The notes under the pieces were generated by a model that was not told where the DNA came from, did no database searches, and saw nothing but the letters and a program-made list of their open reading frames with translations. Below, piece after piece: positions 9,778 to 18,125 of a stretch of DNA of 64,000 nt. The first letter of the stretch is position 1. Each line of letters opens with the position of its first letter. Made by a program: the position numbers and the translations under genes. Source of the stretch: an uncultured Desulfobacter sp. (GTDB taxonomy: Bacteria > Desulfobacterota > Desulfobacteria > Desulfobacterales > Desulfobacteraceae); assembly GCF_963666145.1 (NCBI RefSeq), contig NZ_OY762614.1:1540501-1604500 (forward strand), in the 5' to 3' direction.

Positions 9778-10557
9778 TCAATAATTCATGGCTTTCTGGC
9801 GCACACCCAGCCATTTAAGCGCCATGAGCAGCACAACCCCAAGACAGATCAACAGCCAGGCACAGGTGACGGCCAGTTCAATCTCTCCGCTGGTCAAATT
9901 CAGGTAAACCGCTATAGGCAGGGTCTCGGTTCTCATCCGGGAGGCGCCTGCCACCATCAGGGTGGCGCCAAATTCCCCCAGGGTCCTGGCCCAGGCCAGC
10001 ACGGCCCCGGCAAGGATGCCGTTGCGGGCCATGGGCAGAACAATGGAACAAAACACCCGGACATCGGACAAGCCCAGCATGGCGCCGGCCTGCTCATATT
10101 TTTCGTCAATGCCTTCAAAGGTGGCGCGCACACTTCTGATAATAAGCGGCGTAGCAATGAAAGTCTGGGCCAGGATGGCGCCTGCCGGGGTAAACAGAAA
10201 ATCAATGCCCATCTTTTGCAGCCACGTCCCGGCAATATTGGGCCCCAGCAAAAAAAGCAGGCCCATACCCGTGACCAGCGGGGTCATGACCATGGGGATA
10301 TCCAGCAAAGAATCCACGAAAAATTTGCCGGGAAACGATCGTCTGGCCATGAGATAAGCCACAGGAAGGCCAAGAGCCATGGCAATGCCCACCGACGATA
10401 CCGAGGTTGTCAGACTTAAATTCAGTGCAAACCGGGCCTCCGGGGTCAAAAGGATTTCAAAAATATCGAAAAACCCAACCTGGGCTGCCAGAGCGAACAA
10501 AACGCCAAGGACGCCGAGGCAGCATACGGCAAGAACGCCGTAAAACAACCGGATCAT
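9778..10557 (-). CDS. ABC transporter permease, ModB/WtpB type
   Basis: A 259-residue inner-membrane protein with five to six TM helices and the binding-protein-dependent transport EAA loop (EQAGAMLGLSDVRVFCSIVLP). The segment ARTLGEFGATLMVAG is highly typical of molybdate/tungstate ModB-like permeases. I start at the ATG at 10557, which overlaps the stop of the binding-protein gene as ATGA; the longer frame to 10581 lies inside that gene. The overlap means translational coupling, which supports one operon. Confidence 0.88.
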   Translation of the reverse strand: MIRLFYGVLAVCCLGVLGVLFALAAQVGFFDIFEILLTPEARFALNLSLTTSVSSVGIAMALGLPVAYLMARRSFPGKFFVDSLLDIPMVMTPLVTGMGLLFLLGPNIAGTWLQKMGIDFLFTPAGAILAQTFIATPLIIRSVRATFEGIDEKYEQAGAMLGLSDVRVFCSIVLPMARNGILAGAVLAWARTLGEFGATLMVAGASRMRTETLPIAVYLNLTSGEIELAVTCAWLLICLGVVLLMALKWLGVRQKAMNY

Positions 10558-11321
10558 CGGGACAGGGCCACAAAACCGCACCCGGTGAAATAAGCGGTTC
10601 CTTCAGGGCCTGAAACAAAGTCTTTAAATTGTTCGGCAAGGGCGGTATCTTTCGCAGTTTTAAGTACAGCGATGCCGATGATATCCGGGGTGTAATAGTT
10701 TGCGGGGATGTCAAACATATCCAGGGTATCCTGGTGCATAAACGCATTGGCCCTGGCCACAATGGCGGCATCCACGACACCCTGCACCACATAAAGGGAG
10801 AGCTGATTCACCGTGGCGCCATAGACGACCACATTATCCAGAAACTGTTTTTCAAGACCCGCATTTTTGATAATCTCCATGCTGGTCCGGCCCAGGGCCA
10901 TGGCTTTGGGGTCACCCATGGCCAGTTTAATGCCCGGTGCGGTCATATCATTCAAAGTCCTAACAGAATGCTTTCCTTGCTTATTCACGGCAATCACCGG
11001 GGTGTGCAGGACCACCCGGCTGTCCGAAACAACCAGACCCTTTTCCTTGAGTTTATCGATATAAAAATAGGAACCGGGCATGAACAGATCTCCGCGCCGG
11101 ACAGTCTGGTATTTGACCATCTGCTTGCCTGATCCGCCATAATCCACGATTACCTTGTGGCCGGTCTCGTGTTCAAATTGTGAAATGATTTTATCTGTGG
11201 GCTTTCTCAGCCCGGCACCGGCATAGAGGAACAGTTCTTCGGCCCCGGCTTCAAGAATAAACAACAAAAAGATACCAACCAACACCAGCCCCACCAACAA
11301 CTTTTTCAGCCCATTTTTCAT
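10554..11321 (-). CDS. Periplasmic oxyanion-binding protein of a molybdate/tungstate-type ABC importer
   Basis: The 255-residue binding protein has a signal peptide (about residues 1-27, ending AGA). Mature-domain features are YAGAGLRKPTDKI near the N-terminus, YGGSGKQMVKYQ and GDPKAMALGRTSMEIIKNAG, which follow the ModA fold and its oxyanion-contacting loops. I chose the ATG at 11321 because GGAG lies eight bases before it; the frame is open to 11354. It is the first gene of the importer operon and probably supplies Mo or W for formate dehydrogenase-type enzymes. Molybdate and tungstate cannot be separated by sequence here, and other oxyanions remain possible. Confidence 0.82.
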   Translation of the reverse strand: MKNGLKKLLVGLVLVGIFLLFILEAGAEELFLYAGAGLRKPTDKIISQFEHETGHKVIVDYGGSGKQMVKYQTVRRGDLFMPGSYFYIDKLKEKGLVVSDSRVVLHTPVIAVNKQGKHSVRTLNDMTAPGIKLAMGDPKAMALGRTSMEIIKNAGLEKQFLDNVVVYGATVNQLSLYVVQGVVDAAIVARANAFMHQDTLDMFDIPANYYTPDIIGIAVLKTAKDTALAEQFKDFVSGPEGTAYFTGCGFVALSR

Positions 11322-11356
11322 CCCAAAATCTCCTGCACATAAGTAAACAAACATAA

Positions 11357-11388
11357 ATTATACGTGTATCAACGACAAGTATACACGT
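11357..11388 (-). promoter_or_regulatory. Perfect inverted repeat overlapping a -10 element, candidate oxyanion-responsive operator
   Basis: ACGTGTAT at 11362-11369 and ATACACGT at 11381-11388 are exact 8-bp inverted arms with an 11-bp spacer. On the minus strand a consensus -10 (TATAAT, complement at 11357-11362) touches the inner arm, 36 bases upstream of the binding-protein ATG. A repressor bound here would block RNA polymerase. ModE operators in other bacteria are also spaced palindromes with CGT and TAT elements over the mod promoter, so a ModE/TunR-like regulator is plausible. The regulator gene is not in this window. Confidence 0.5.
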
Positions 11389-11420
11389 CAATAAATTTTT
11401 AATTAATACATAAATACGGC

Positions 11421-11453
11421 ACAGAGATTCAGTGCTGCGCACGGAATCTCTGT
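11421..11453. terminator. 10-bp perfect inverted repeat, possible terminator after the UspA-receiver gene
   Basis: ACAGAGATTC (11421-11430) and GAATCTCTGT (11444-11453) pair perfectly around a 13-base loop. The hairpin starts 73 bases after the stop of the minus-strand UspA-receiver fusion gene and before the importer promoter. The sequence after it is AT-rich but has no clean U-tract, so it may act as a weak terminator or 3'-end stabiliser. Confidence 0.4.
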
Positions 11454-11525
11454 CTTTGCATTTGACTAATTTGTTTGGAAGCTTTGTGCAGCAACGCCGC
11501 AGGTGGGTGGTTTTCCGTTCAAACA

Positions 11526-12839
11526 CTAGCCAACGGGTTTGGGAACAAAATCACGGTTTATACTCAGCACCGGGCAAAACGCACCGCTTGCCACTTTCAT
11601 GGTCGTCGACCCAATCACCGCTTTTTCCGGATCCTTTTCTTTGGAATGGTGGGCCATGACAATCAGATCGGCATGACTGATTCTGGCAAATTTCAAGATT
11701 TCCACATGGGGAGCCCCTTCCCAGGCGCCTATGGTATAATTCACCACACCGGCAAGCTTTGTTCCAAACATGGTCTTCATCTTTTCAATGGCCTCTTGAA
11801 TACGGGATTCAATTTGCTCTGCAGATGGATATTCGTCATTCTCCATTAAGGGCATGGCATAAAAAATATGCAGGGAGGCATTGTAACCCTTTGCAATTTC
11901 AAAGGCATAGTTAAAGGCGCAAATGGCGGGCTCGGAAAAATCCATGGCCAGAACAATACTCTGAAAAGCCACCTTAAGACGGCCCTGGATCATTTCATAA
12001 TCCTGATGAATTTTCATCACAGTGGGAATGAGCGCCCCCGGATCAAAGGGTTTAACCAGATAATCCAGGGCACCTTGTTTCATGGCACGTAACGCTGTAT
12101 CAATGGTGGCATAGGCGGTCATCATGACCACGGCCATGGCCGGATCTTTCTGTTTTGCCTGGGTCAAAAGGGACACCCCATCCATCTCCGGCATTTTGAT
12201 ATCCGAAAGCATAAGCTGGTATTGTTTTTTTTCAAGCATCTCAAGGGCTGCGGGGCCAGATCCGGCCATGTCCGCACTAAAGCCCTCTTCTTCAAGCCAT
12301 TCCCGCAAGGAATCGCGCATGGACAATTCATCATCCACAATGAGGATTGAAAAATTTTTCCGGTCCTGTTCGGACAACACCACATCATCCACAGGAAAAA
12401 TCCGGGGAACATCCGGAGGGACAATCATCACGGGACATCGTGCCTTTAAACTCACCTTTTGCAATGTGGACCCGGTCAGTCCCCAGATCCTGGGCTGGTT
12501 TTCGGCCACCCGGTGGGGCCCCATGACAATAAGGTCCACATTTTTTTTCCGGGCGAACCGTAAAATTTCGTCATGGGGAATGCCCGGCACCACGTCCACT
12601 TCGTAATTTTCAATTTTTGACAATTGGGGCGAAAAATAATTTTCCAGCTCTTTTTTCACCTCTTCCACCTTGCCGCTGGGCAATAGGTACCGAATGGCGC
12701 CCCATCCTTCTTCGGGCAGGCCATAGGCATGAAAAATATAAAGCTTGGAGCGGCTGGGCCTTGCCAGGGCAAAAGATACATTAGAAGCCCCTTTGCTTTC
12801 ATCTGCGGGTGTGGTTGCCAGTAAAATTTTACTAAACAT
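11526..12839 (-). CDS. UspA - receiver - UspA fusion protein
   Basis: This 437-residue protein joins three domains. Residues 1-142 are a universal-stress-protein domain ending with a nucleotide-loop-like stretch (GPHR, then GSTLQKVSLKARCPVMIV). Residues 164-283 are a CheY-like receiver with acidic pair Asp169/Asp170, phospho-acceptor Asp213 (LSDIKMPEMDG), Thr241 and Lys263 (LVKPFDPG). Residues 293-430 are a second UspA domain (MAHH, then GSTTMKVASGAFCPVLSI). There is no DNA-binding or enzymatic output domain. A single phospho-switch between two UspA units suggests that phosphorylation controls UspA dimerisation or nucleotide binding. The cognate histidine kinase is not adjacent. The protein is cytoplasmic, with no signal peptide or TM. 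The domain calls are firm; the mechanism is inference. Confidence 0.88.
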   Translation of the reverse strand: MFSKILLATTPADESKGASNVSFALARPSRSKLYIFHAYGLPEEGWGAIRYLLPSGKVEEVKKELENYFSPQLSKIENYEVDVVPGIPHDEILRFARKKNVDLIVMGPHRVAENQPRIWGLTGSTLQKVSLKARCPVMIVPPDVPRIFPVDDVVLSEQDRKNFSILIVDDELSMRDSLREWLEEEGFSADMAGSGPAALEMLEKKQYQLMLSDIKMPEMDGVSLLTQAKQKDPAMAVVMMTAYATIDTALRAMKQGALDYLVKPFDPGALIPTVMKIHQDYEMIQGRLKVAFQSIVLAMDFSEPAICAFNYAFEIAKGYNASLHIFYAMPLMENDEYPSAEQIESRIQEAIEKMKTMFGTKLAGVVNYTIGAWEGAPHVEILKFARISHADLIVMAHHSKEKDPEKAVIGSTTMKVASGAFCPVLSINRDFVPKPVG

Positions 12840-12997
12840 AGAAATACTCCTTTTCGTAAAAACCTGTTGAATCCAAATGGCAGCAGGTCACGGATCAAGT
12901 GGTATGTTAATCATTCACAGGGCAACTTTTTTGCCCACACAGATTTCAAGTCGGAAGCGAAAACGAAACATTCGTATCCAAATAGGGAAGTATAATT

Positions 12998-13022
12998 CTT
13001 AAGTTCTTTTTAGGAACTTAAG
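12998..13022. repeat. 9-bp perfect inverted repeat with an AAGTTC core
   Basis: CTTAAGTTC (12998-13006) and GAACTTAAG (13014-13022) are exact inverted arms around a 7-base T-rich loop. A third related copy (TTAAGAACTT) lies about 25 bases further on. It sits in the divergent 457-bp space between the UspA-receiver gene and the flagellin gene, so it could be an operator for either. The flanking parts of this space, apart from the sigma-28 promoter below, show nothing else I can name. Confidence 0.4.
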
Positions 13023-13152
13023 CCGACGATTCAACCTGTTTTGCCGGATTAAGAACTTTCGTATTTAAAGGCAGATTTGAACTTTACTTCACTATATCGA
13101 GTTGAAAAGATATGTGTCAAGGGGATTTACCCAAGCATCAGCCCATTCAGAT

Positions 13153-13180
13153 TCAAGTTTTTTTGAACACATGCCGATAA
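13153..13180 (+). promoter_or_regulatory. Sigma-28 (FliA) flagellar promoter
   Basis: GCCGATAA at 13173-13180 is the exact sigma-28 -10 element. TCAAGTTT at 13153-13160 matches the -35 element TAAAGTTT at seven of eight bases, with 12 bases between them, one more than the classic spacing. It lies 116 bases before the flagellin ATG and points to it. Confidence 0.75.
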
Positions 13181-13296
13181 TAACGTTTTAAAATGGATTA
13201 ATAGAATTTTTTTACATTGAAACAGAACTTATCCTGCTGTATTATTTAGATATTACAAGGCAGACAATGTAACACCATCAAACGCTGGGAGGTACC

Positions 13297-14097
13297 ATGG
13301 GACTTACCATTAACCAAAACTCCACGGCATTAATCGCCGCAAAAATGCTTGAAAGAAACAACACCGGTTTGACGAATTCCCTGGAACGTATCGCAACCGG
13401 CCGGAAAATCAACTCAGCCGCAGACAACGCAGCCGGTATGACCATTGCCAACAGCTTGAGAAGCCAGTCTCTGGCGGCCGGACAGGAATTCCAAAACCTC
13501 AATGATAAAGTATCCCTAGCCCAAACCGCCGACGGCGCTTTGGGCCGGATTACGGATATGCTCCAGGGTATCAGAACCAAGGCCATAGAAGCCTCAGGCG
13601 GGAGCAATTCCACGTCAAGTCTGACCGCCATCCAGTCTGATATTGAAGGCGCACTGAAGGCCATCGACGATGTTGCGGGCACCACATCTTACAATGGACT
13701 AAATCTGTTGGACGGTTCTTTCAGCAGCAGCGGGCTTTCAATCTCGTCTGCGGCAACCTCAAGCCTTGGCTCCCAGGCAAGCGGCTGGTTGTCCGACATT
13801 GATATCACCACCGAGGAAGGTGCCAAAAAAGCCATTGAGACCATAGATCTTGCCCTGGGCCAGATCGCCGAGAACCGGTCTTCGGTGGGGGCCAGCACCA
13901 ATCAATACACATCAGATATTAACAACCTGGCCACCACCCAGATCAACCTGATGGCCTCGGAATCTGAAATCAGGGATGTGGACATCGCAGAAGAAAGCAT
14001 TGTCTTAAACCAGATGAAACTGCTCAGGGAAGCAAACGTCTATGCCCTGAATCAGTCCAATGATTCCCAGGATAGACTGACGAACCTGCTGGGATAA
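13297..14097 (+). CDS. fliC: Flagellin, short D0/D1-only type
   Basis: A 266-residue flagellin. The N-terminal D0/D1 region (NNTGLTNSLERIATGRKINS, then AADNAAGMTIANSLRSQ) and the C-terminal region (SEIRDVDIAEESIVLNQMK, then ALNQSNDSQDRLTNLLG) are well conserved. The middle is only about 50 residues, rich in Ser and Gly, so the surface-exposed D2/D3 domains are absent. GGGAGGT precedes the ATG. The protein is secreted by the flagellar export system and polymerises into the filament. No other flagellar gene is nearby, so it is an isolated sigma-28-driven copy. It ends 7 bases before the convergent transglutaminase gene. Confidence 0.93.
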   Translation: MGLTINQNSTALIAAKMLERNNTGLTNSLERIATGRKINSAADNAAGMTIANSLRSQSLAAGQEFQNLNDKVSLAQTADGALGRITDMLQGIRTKAIEASGGSNSTSSLTAIQSDIEGALKAIDDVAGTTSYNGLNLLDGSFSSSGLSISSAATSSLGSQASGWLSDIDITTEEGAKKAIETIDLALGQIAENRSSVGASTNQYTSDINNLATTQINLMASESEIRDVDIAEESIVLNQMKLLREANVYALNQSNDSQDRLTNLLG

Positions 14098-14103
14098 CCT
14101 ATT

Positions 14104-14979
14104 TTAAGGCTGTTGCAGCACATCCACAGCCACCTGGAGACGGTGGTTCCCGCCGCCAAGCACCGTACCCCGAACCGGAGTCACATCCCCATAATCCCGG
14201 CCCCAGGCCAGGGTAACATGCTGATCAATGGGCATGACATCATTGGTCGGGTCCAGATCCACCCACCCGGCACCCGGCACATAAATGGAAAACCAGGCGT
14301 GTGAGGCATCAGCCCCCACCAGCTTTGATTTCCCCGGCGGGGGCTGGGTGTTCAGATAACCGCTGACATACCGGGCGGCAAGCCCCATGGCCCGAAGACA
14401 GGCAACGCCCACATGGGCAAAGTCCTGACACACACCCCGTTTTATCTCAAACGATTTAGAAAGGGGGGTAAAGGTTGAGGTGGCATTGGGGTCGTAGGCG
14501 AACTCGGTAAAGATCCTGTGGGTCAAATCCAGGGCGGCGCGAAGTATGGGGACGCCCGGCGCAAAGACCTCAGCCGCCCATTGTGCAACCGCATTGCTGG
14601 GTTGGACCATGGGAGAGGCAAAAACAAATTCAAAGGCGTCCAGATCCTTAGGCGTTTTATACTGACCGATGGTATCTCTGACCTGCTCCCAGGCCGGGGT
14701 CTGATCCGGCATCACACAAACAGGCGGATGAAGGAGCACTTCGGAGTCTGCCAGGATATCAAGCTCGGTATGGGGACTTTCAAGACAGATATTGATCACG
14801 GTATTGCCGAAATAATCCAAACGCATGGACCGGACGGACGGTTCAGGCTTCATGCAAACCCGACTTTGTGTACAGGTCTGATACTCCGAATTTCTGGGAA
14901 TCAGCACCAGTTCACTATGGGAGAGTGATGCCGGCGACTCGTATTGATAATGGGTCCGGTGACTGATTTTATATTTCAT
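14104..14979 (-). CDS. Transglutaminase-like cysteine peptidase-fold protein
   Basis: The 291-residue protein has the bacterial transglutaminase N-terminal beta domain (MKYKISHRTHYQYESPASLS, then LIPR) and a transglutaminase core with the catalytic Cys in GVCQDFAHV, His in DASHAWFSIYVPG and Asp in WVDLDPTND. There is no signal peptide, so it is cytoplasmic. In many bacteria such genes sit beside circularly permuted ATP-grasp and alpha-E genes, as here, in a predicted peptide-ligase/peptidase system of unknown product. Its ATG overlaps the frame-restored stop of the upstream gene by 11 bases, which implies translational coupling. Confidence 0.88.
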   Translation of the reverse strand: MKYKISHRTHYQYESPASLSHSELVLIPRNSEYQTCTQSRVCMKPEPSVRSMRLDYFGNTVINICLESPHTELDILADSEVLLHPPVCVMPDQTPAWEQVRDTIGQYKTPKDLDAFEFVFASPMVQPSNAVAQWAAEVFAPGVPILRAALDLTHRIFTEFAYDPNATSTFTPLSKSFEIKRGVCQDFAHVGVACLRAMGLAARYVSGYLNTQPPPGKSKLVGADASHAWFSIYVPGAGWVDLDPTNDVMPIDQHVTLAWGRDYGDVTPVRGTVLGGGNHRLQVAVDVLQQP

Positions 14980-15122
14980 TGTTTACCGCCCCGCCCATAA
15001 TTCCCGCCACAGGCAATCCCATACCCTCAAACTGACCATTGAGCTGTTTCTCCGTTTCAATCCGGCTTAAATAGTGCTGGGTGATGCTGTCGGCAAGGCC
15101 CTGCAAGTCCTTGTACAATTTT
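14969..15122 (-). other. Out-of-frame true C-terminus of the ATP-grasp/alpha-E protein
   Basis: The annotated frame ends in a low-complexity tail (TRTCRALPTASPSTI). The alternative frame from the same point reads LYKDLQGLADSITQHYLSR and continues to a stop at 14969, which looks like a normal alpha-E C-terminus with its final helix. The switch falls at a T4 run at 15119-15122 (A4 on the coding strand); one extra base would restore the frame. The restored stop overlaps the transglutaminase start codon, as expected for an operon. This is a real frameshift or a homopolymer sequencing error. Confidence 0.7.
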
Positions 15123-17643
15123 CAAGTAAGGTATCCAGGTTGGGAAAAACATGTTCTTCACCACGTACCATCAACTCCTGTGTATCTGCCAGGCGAATCC
15201 GGGTGGTCAGATCCAGAATAATTTTTTCCTCCTTTGTCCGGAAAGGAAAAGGCTGGGATTTGGGTAAATTTTCCAAATGTGTATGCAAAACCGCCAATTG
15301 AAACCCCACAGACCGGGGATTGATCTCATCCAGCAAAAGCAAATCCACCAAGGGTTCCATGAGAATGGTGGTCCGGTACCGGGTGTGATATGTGATGCGG
15401 CTGTCCGCCACCTCAAGTACCGCCTCAAGATCATTGGGGTCCGGAACATAATTGCCCTGGATCAGACTTGCCATGACGGTTGTCATATGAAGGGCCCGTT
15501 CAATCCTGCGGCCCATGTCCATGAACCGCCATCCCATTCCCCGGGTCATGCTTTCCAGAGCAAGTCCTGCAAAGGCGGACATGTTCAGGATAATATCGCT
15601 GAGCATTTCCAGAATTTCGGAACTCTGGGTTTTAGGATCAATCTTAACCAACCCTTTTTCAATGCGCCCGAGAATCTGCCATGAATCATCCGAGAGCCGG
15701 TCCCTTACCCGGTCCGCAACCTGGATGGCGTTGCTCAGGCAGTTAAGAATACTGCTTTGTATCTGAACCCCATAGATGGAGCGGTACAACTCTTTTTCAA
15801 GGATACTTACGGAAAACGAGGCATCCGGCCGGCCAAGATCGGCAGAGACGATTTTCAAATTGGCCATGACCCGGAGAAAAAACGGCATTTCGCTGACTTT
15901 GTTCAGCTGGGTCTCGCTGTGCACACGCATTAAGACGCTTCGGATCACCCGCAGCATCCCTTCGGTACGTTCCATATACCGCCCCAGCCAGAGCATGTTA
16001 TCCGCCACCCGGCTGGGCAGGTCACTTCCCCTGTGAATTTCAAAGGGAGTGGAAAAGCGGTGGAGCATACTTTTAAATTCCGTGGGCCGCTCGGACAGGC
16101 ACCAGGCATCTTTGGCCCCCTGCCCTTTCCCCCCGGTACCGGACAGCGCAAGGGCTTCCGGATCATCGGCCACCCGGGCCAGGCCCCCGGACATGACAGC
16201 GGTTTCAACCAGGTCAGCCGCTTTTACAGGTGCGGTGCCGCCATTCTCCGTGATGGACGAAGAAAACAGGCGCACGGCCGTGTATCTGTTTTTTACGCCT
16301 TTTTCAGACCAGACCGGTACAGTGGACGGTTCAACCGGATAACGTCCGACCCAGGCATAGGGCATATTCTGGATGGCGGCAATCAAGGCCTGTTTTTTAG
16401 GCCCAGTCAAAGACCGGGTATTCACCACCTGGGCATGGGCCGGGCTGAATGCGCTGAAAAGGGTCATGGGCCGGGCACTGCTTTTTATATCTTCAAGCAC
16501 CCGATACATGATTTCCGGCGTCCCCAGCCAGAATGTATCCACATTTTCCAGAATTAACGGTTCGCCCAGGATCTCCCGGCACAACTTGGGCAGCAGTGCA
16601 AACAGCCCCGGAGATTCAAGGATACCCGATCCAAGCGCATTGCTTATGGCCACGTTACCTGCCCTAGCAGCCTGGAGCAGGCCGGGAATACCGGGAAAGC
16701 TTGAATTGGCGTCCAGCAGAGGGTCACAGCCATAATCGGGAATCCGCCGCAAAATAACATCCACCCGCTGGAGCCCCCCCAGGGTCTTGAGAAACACCCA
16801 GTCTCCCCTAGTGGTCAGATCATTGGCCTCCACCAGGGTATAGCCCAGATACCTTGCCAGAAAAACCTGCTCAAAATAGTGGGCACCAAAGGGGCCTTCA
16901 CAGAGCATCACAATGCGGGGTTCCTGTTGTTTTTGGCCTGAAATTTCCATCAGGGAGAGACTCAGGTATTTAAAAAACGGCGCCAGGCGCTGGACTTTTC
17001 TGGAGTGAAACATCCGGGGCAGAATCCGGGTAAGGATCACGCGGTTTTCCAGGGCATATCCGATACCTGCCGGTACCTGGGTGCCGTGGGAAGCCACCTG
17101 CCAACGGCCATCAGCCCGACAGATGAGATCCGAAGAAAAGAGGTGATGATCCGGGATACCCCGTTCATAACCAAACCGGCATTGGCGCAAAAATCCTGGA
17201 TTGCCAAATATCAGTTCCGCGGGGATTACCCGGTTTTTAATCAACTCCTGGTGACCGTAAATATCCCTAAAAATCAACGCCAAAAGTTTTGAACGCTGCT
17301 GGATACCGTGCTCAAGGAGTTGCCAGGTGCGGCTTGAAATGGGCAGAGGAATAGGATCAAGGGTCCAGGGCCGTTCTGTGGCGGTTTTCGGATTGAAAAC
17401 ATTGTAGGCAGATCCGTGTTCCTGGATAATCTGCCGCGCTTTTTTCCAGCGCTGGGAGAGTTCTGCAGTCCCCAGGCTGTTAAGATATTTAGCCAGTCCG
17501 GCCCAATGGAGCGGCATTTCACCGCGGCCCAAATCAATGGCTGTGCTCTGGTTTAATATATCCGTGGTAAATACCGGGGTAACAGGCTTGTCCCCGGACG
17601 GTCCCGGGTCTGCCCCGGGGATGGGCTCATTGGTCGGACGCAT
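15067..17643 (-). CDS. Circularly permuted ATP-grasp / alpha-E fusion protein
   Basis: An 858-residue two-domain protein. The N-terminal half (about residues 60-480) is a circularly permuted ATP-grasp (former DUF404/DUF407) with RDIYGHQELIKNRVIPAELI, then the PRIVMLCEGPFGAHYFE, NALGSGILESPGLFALLPKL and MPYAWVGRYPVEPSTVP blocks. The C-terminal part (about 535-850) is the alpha-E domain (former DUF403), starting LPSRVADNMLWLGRYMERTEG. ATP-grasp enzymes join a carboxylate to an amine; together with the neighbouring transglutaminase-like protein this forms a predicted peptide-tagging or small-peptide synthesis system. As read, the last about 15 residues are out of frame (see 14969-15122). The upstream 480 bases are non-coding, so this is probably the first gene of the operon. 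Confidence 0.9.
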   Translation of the reverse strand: MRPTNEPIPGADPGPSGDKPVTPVFTTDILNQSTAIDLGRGEMPLHWAGLAKYLNSLGTAELSQRWKKARQIIQEHGSAYNVFNPKTATERPWTLDPIPLPISSRTWQLLEHGIQQRSKLLALIFRDIYGHQELIKNRVIPAELIFGNPGFLRQCRFGYERGIPDHHLFSSDLICRADGRWQVASHGTQVPAGIGYALENRVILTRILPRMFHSRKVQRLAPFFKYLSLSLMEISGQKQQEPRIVMLCEGPFGAHYFEQVFLARYLGYTLVEANDLTTRGDWVFLKTLGGLQRVDVILRRIPDYGCDPLLDANSSFPGIPGLLQAARAGNVAISNALGSGILESPGLFALLPKLCREILGEPLILENVDTFWLGTPEIMYRVLEDIKSSARPMTLFSAFSPAHAQVVNTRSLTGPKKQALIAAIQNMPYAWVGRYPVEPSTVPVWSEKGVKNRYTAVRLFSSSITENGGTAPVKAADLVETAVMSGGLARVADDPEALALSGTGGKGQGAKDAWCLSERPTEFKSMLHRFSTPFEIHRGSDLPSRVADNMLWLGRYMERTEGMLRVIRSVLMRVHSETQLNKVSEMPFFLRVMANLKIVSADLGRPDASFSVSILEKELYRSIYGVQIQSSILNCLSNAIQVADRVRDRLSDDSWQILGRIEKGLVKIDPKTQSSEILEMLSDIILNMSAFAGLALESMTRGMGWRFMDMGRRIERALHMTTVMASLIQGNYVPDPNDLEAVLEVADSRITYHTRYRTTILMEPLVDLLLLDEINPRSVGFQLAVLHTHLENLPKSQPFPFRTKEEKIILDLTTRIRLADTQELMVRGEEHVFPNLDTLLENCTRTCRALPTASPSTI

Positions 17644-18125
17644 TTAGTTTTGTCTATTTCACTACCGTTTTCAACAGTATGCCTATCTTAAAAAAAGCTG
17701 TTATAATCGCCATATTCAAAAGGGAGTTATTTTAATAGATTCCCTTGAAAGACGCAAGATCAAAAGAACGTCATCTGCGGGATGATCATACAACAGTTGC
17801 TCATAATTAAAAAATATTGCTGCGCCCCTTTTTGCCGAAACCTAAGCACCTATAAAGCTTGACTTCCCATATTTTTCTCATATTATATTAGGTATATGAC
17901 GGGGCTGATCGGATCTGTCGACACCGAACACCAGCCTTCAAAAAAGATAACAATTCAGCAACCGCTTATTTACTTTCATACACCGGCACCAGGCTGGCCT
18001 AAGTTTTCATAGGATTCAGCCCAAAACATAAGATTGTAATCTTCTGTTTTGGCGCCACAGAGACTTTATCAACAGAAGTCATCATCATAATTTAAGGTTA
18101 TTTAAACCCTTTAGAGGAGAATGCC
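17644..18125. other. Non-coding divergent region
   Basis: About 480 bases between the ATP-grasp/alpha-E and CBS genes. I find no convincing coding frame. It is AT-rich in the middle, with one sigma-70-like promoter candidate (17859-17886). The remainder holds no repeat or RNA gene that I recognise. Confidence 0.5.
17859..17886 (+). promoter_or_regulatory. Sigma-70-like promoter candidate for the CBS gene
   Basis: TTGACT at 17859-17864 and TATTAT at 17881-17886 are spaced by 16 bases in an AT-rich stretch. The leader to the CBS start codon would be about 230 bases, which is long, so a second promoter nearer the gene is possible. Confidence 0.35.
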
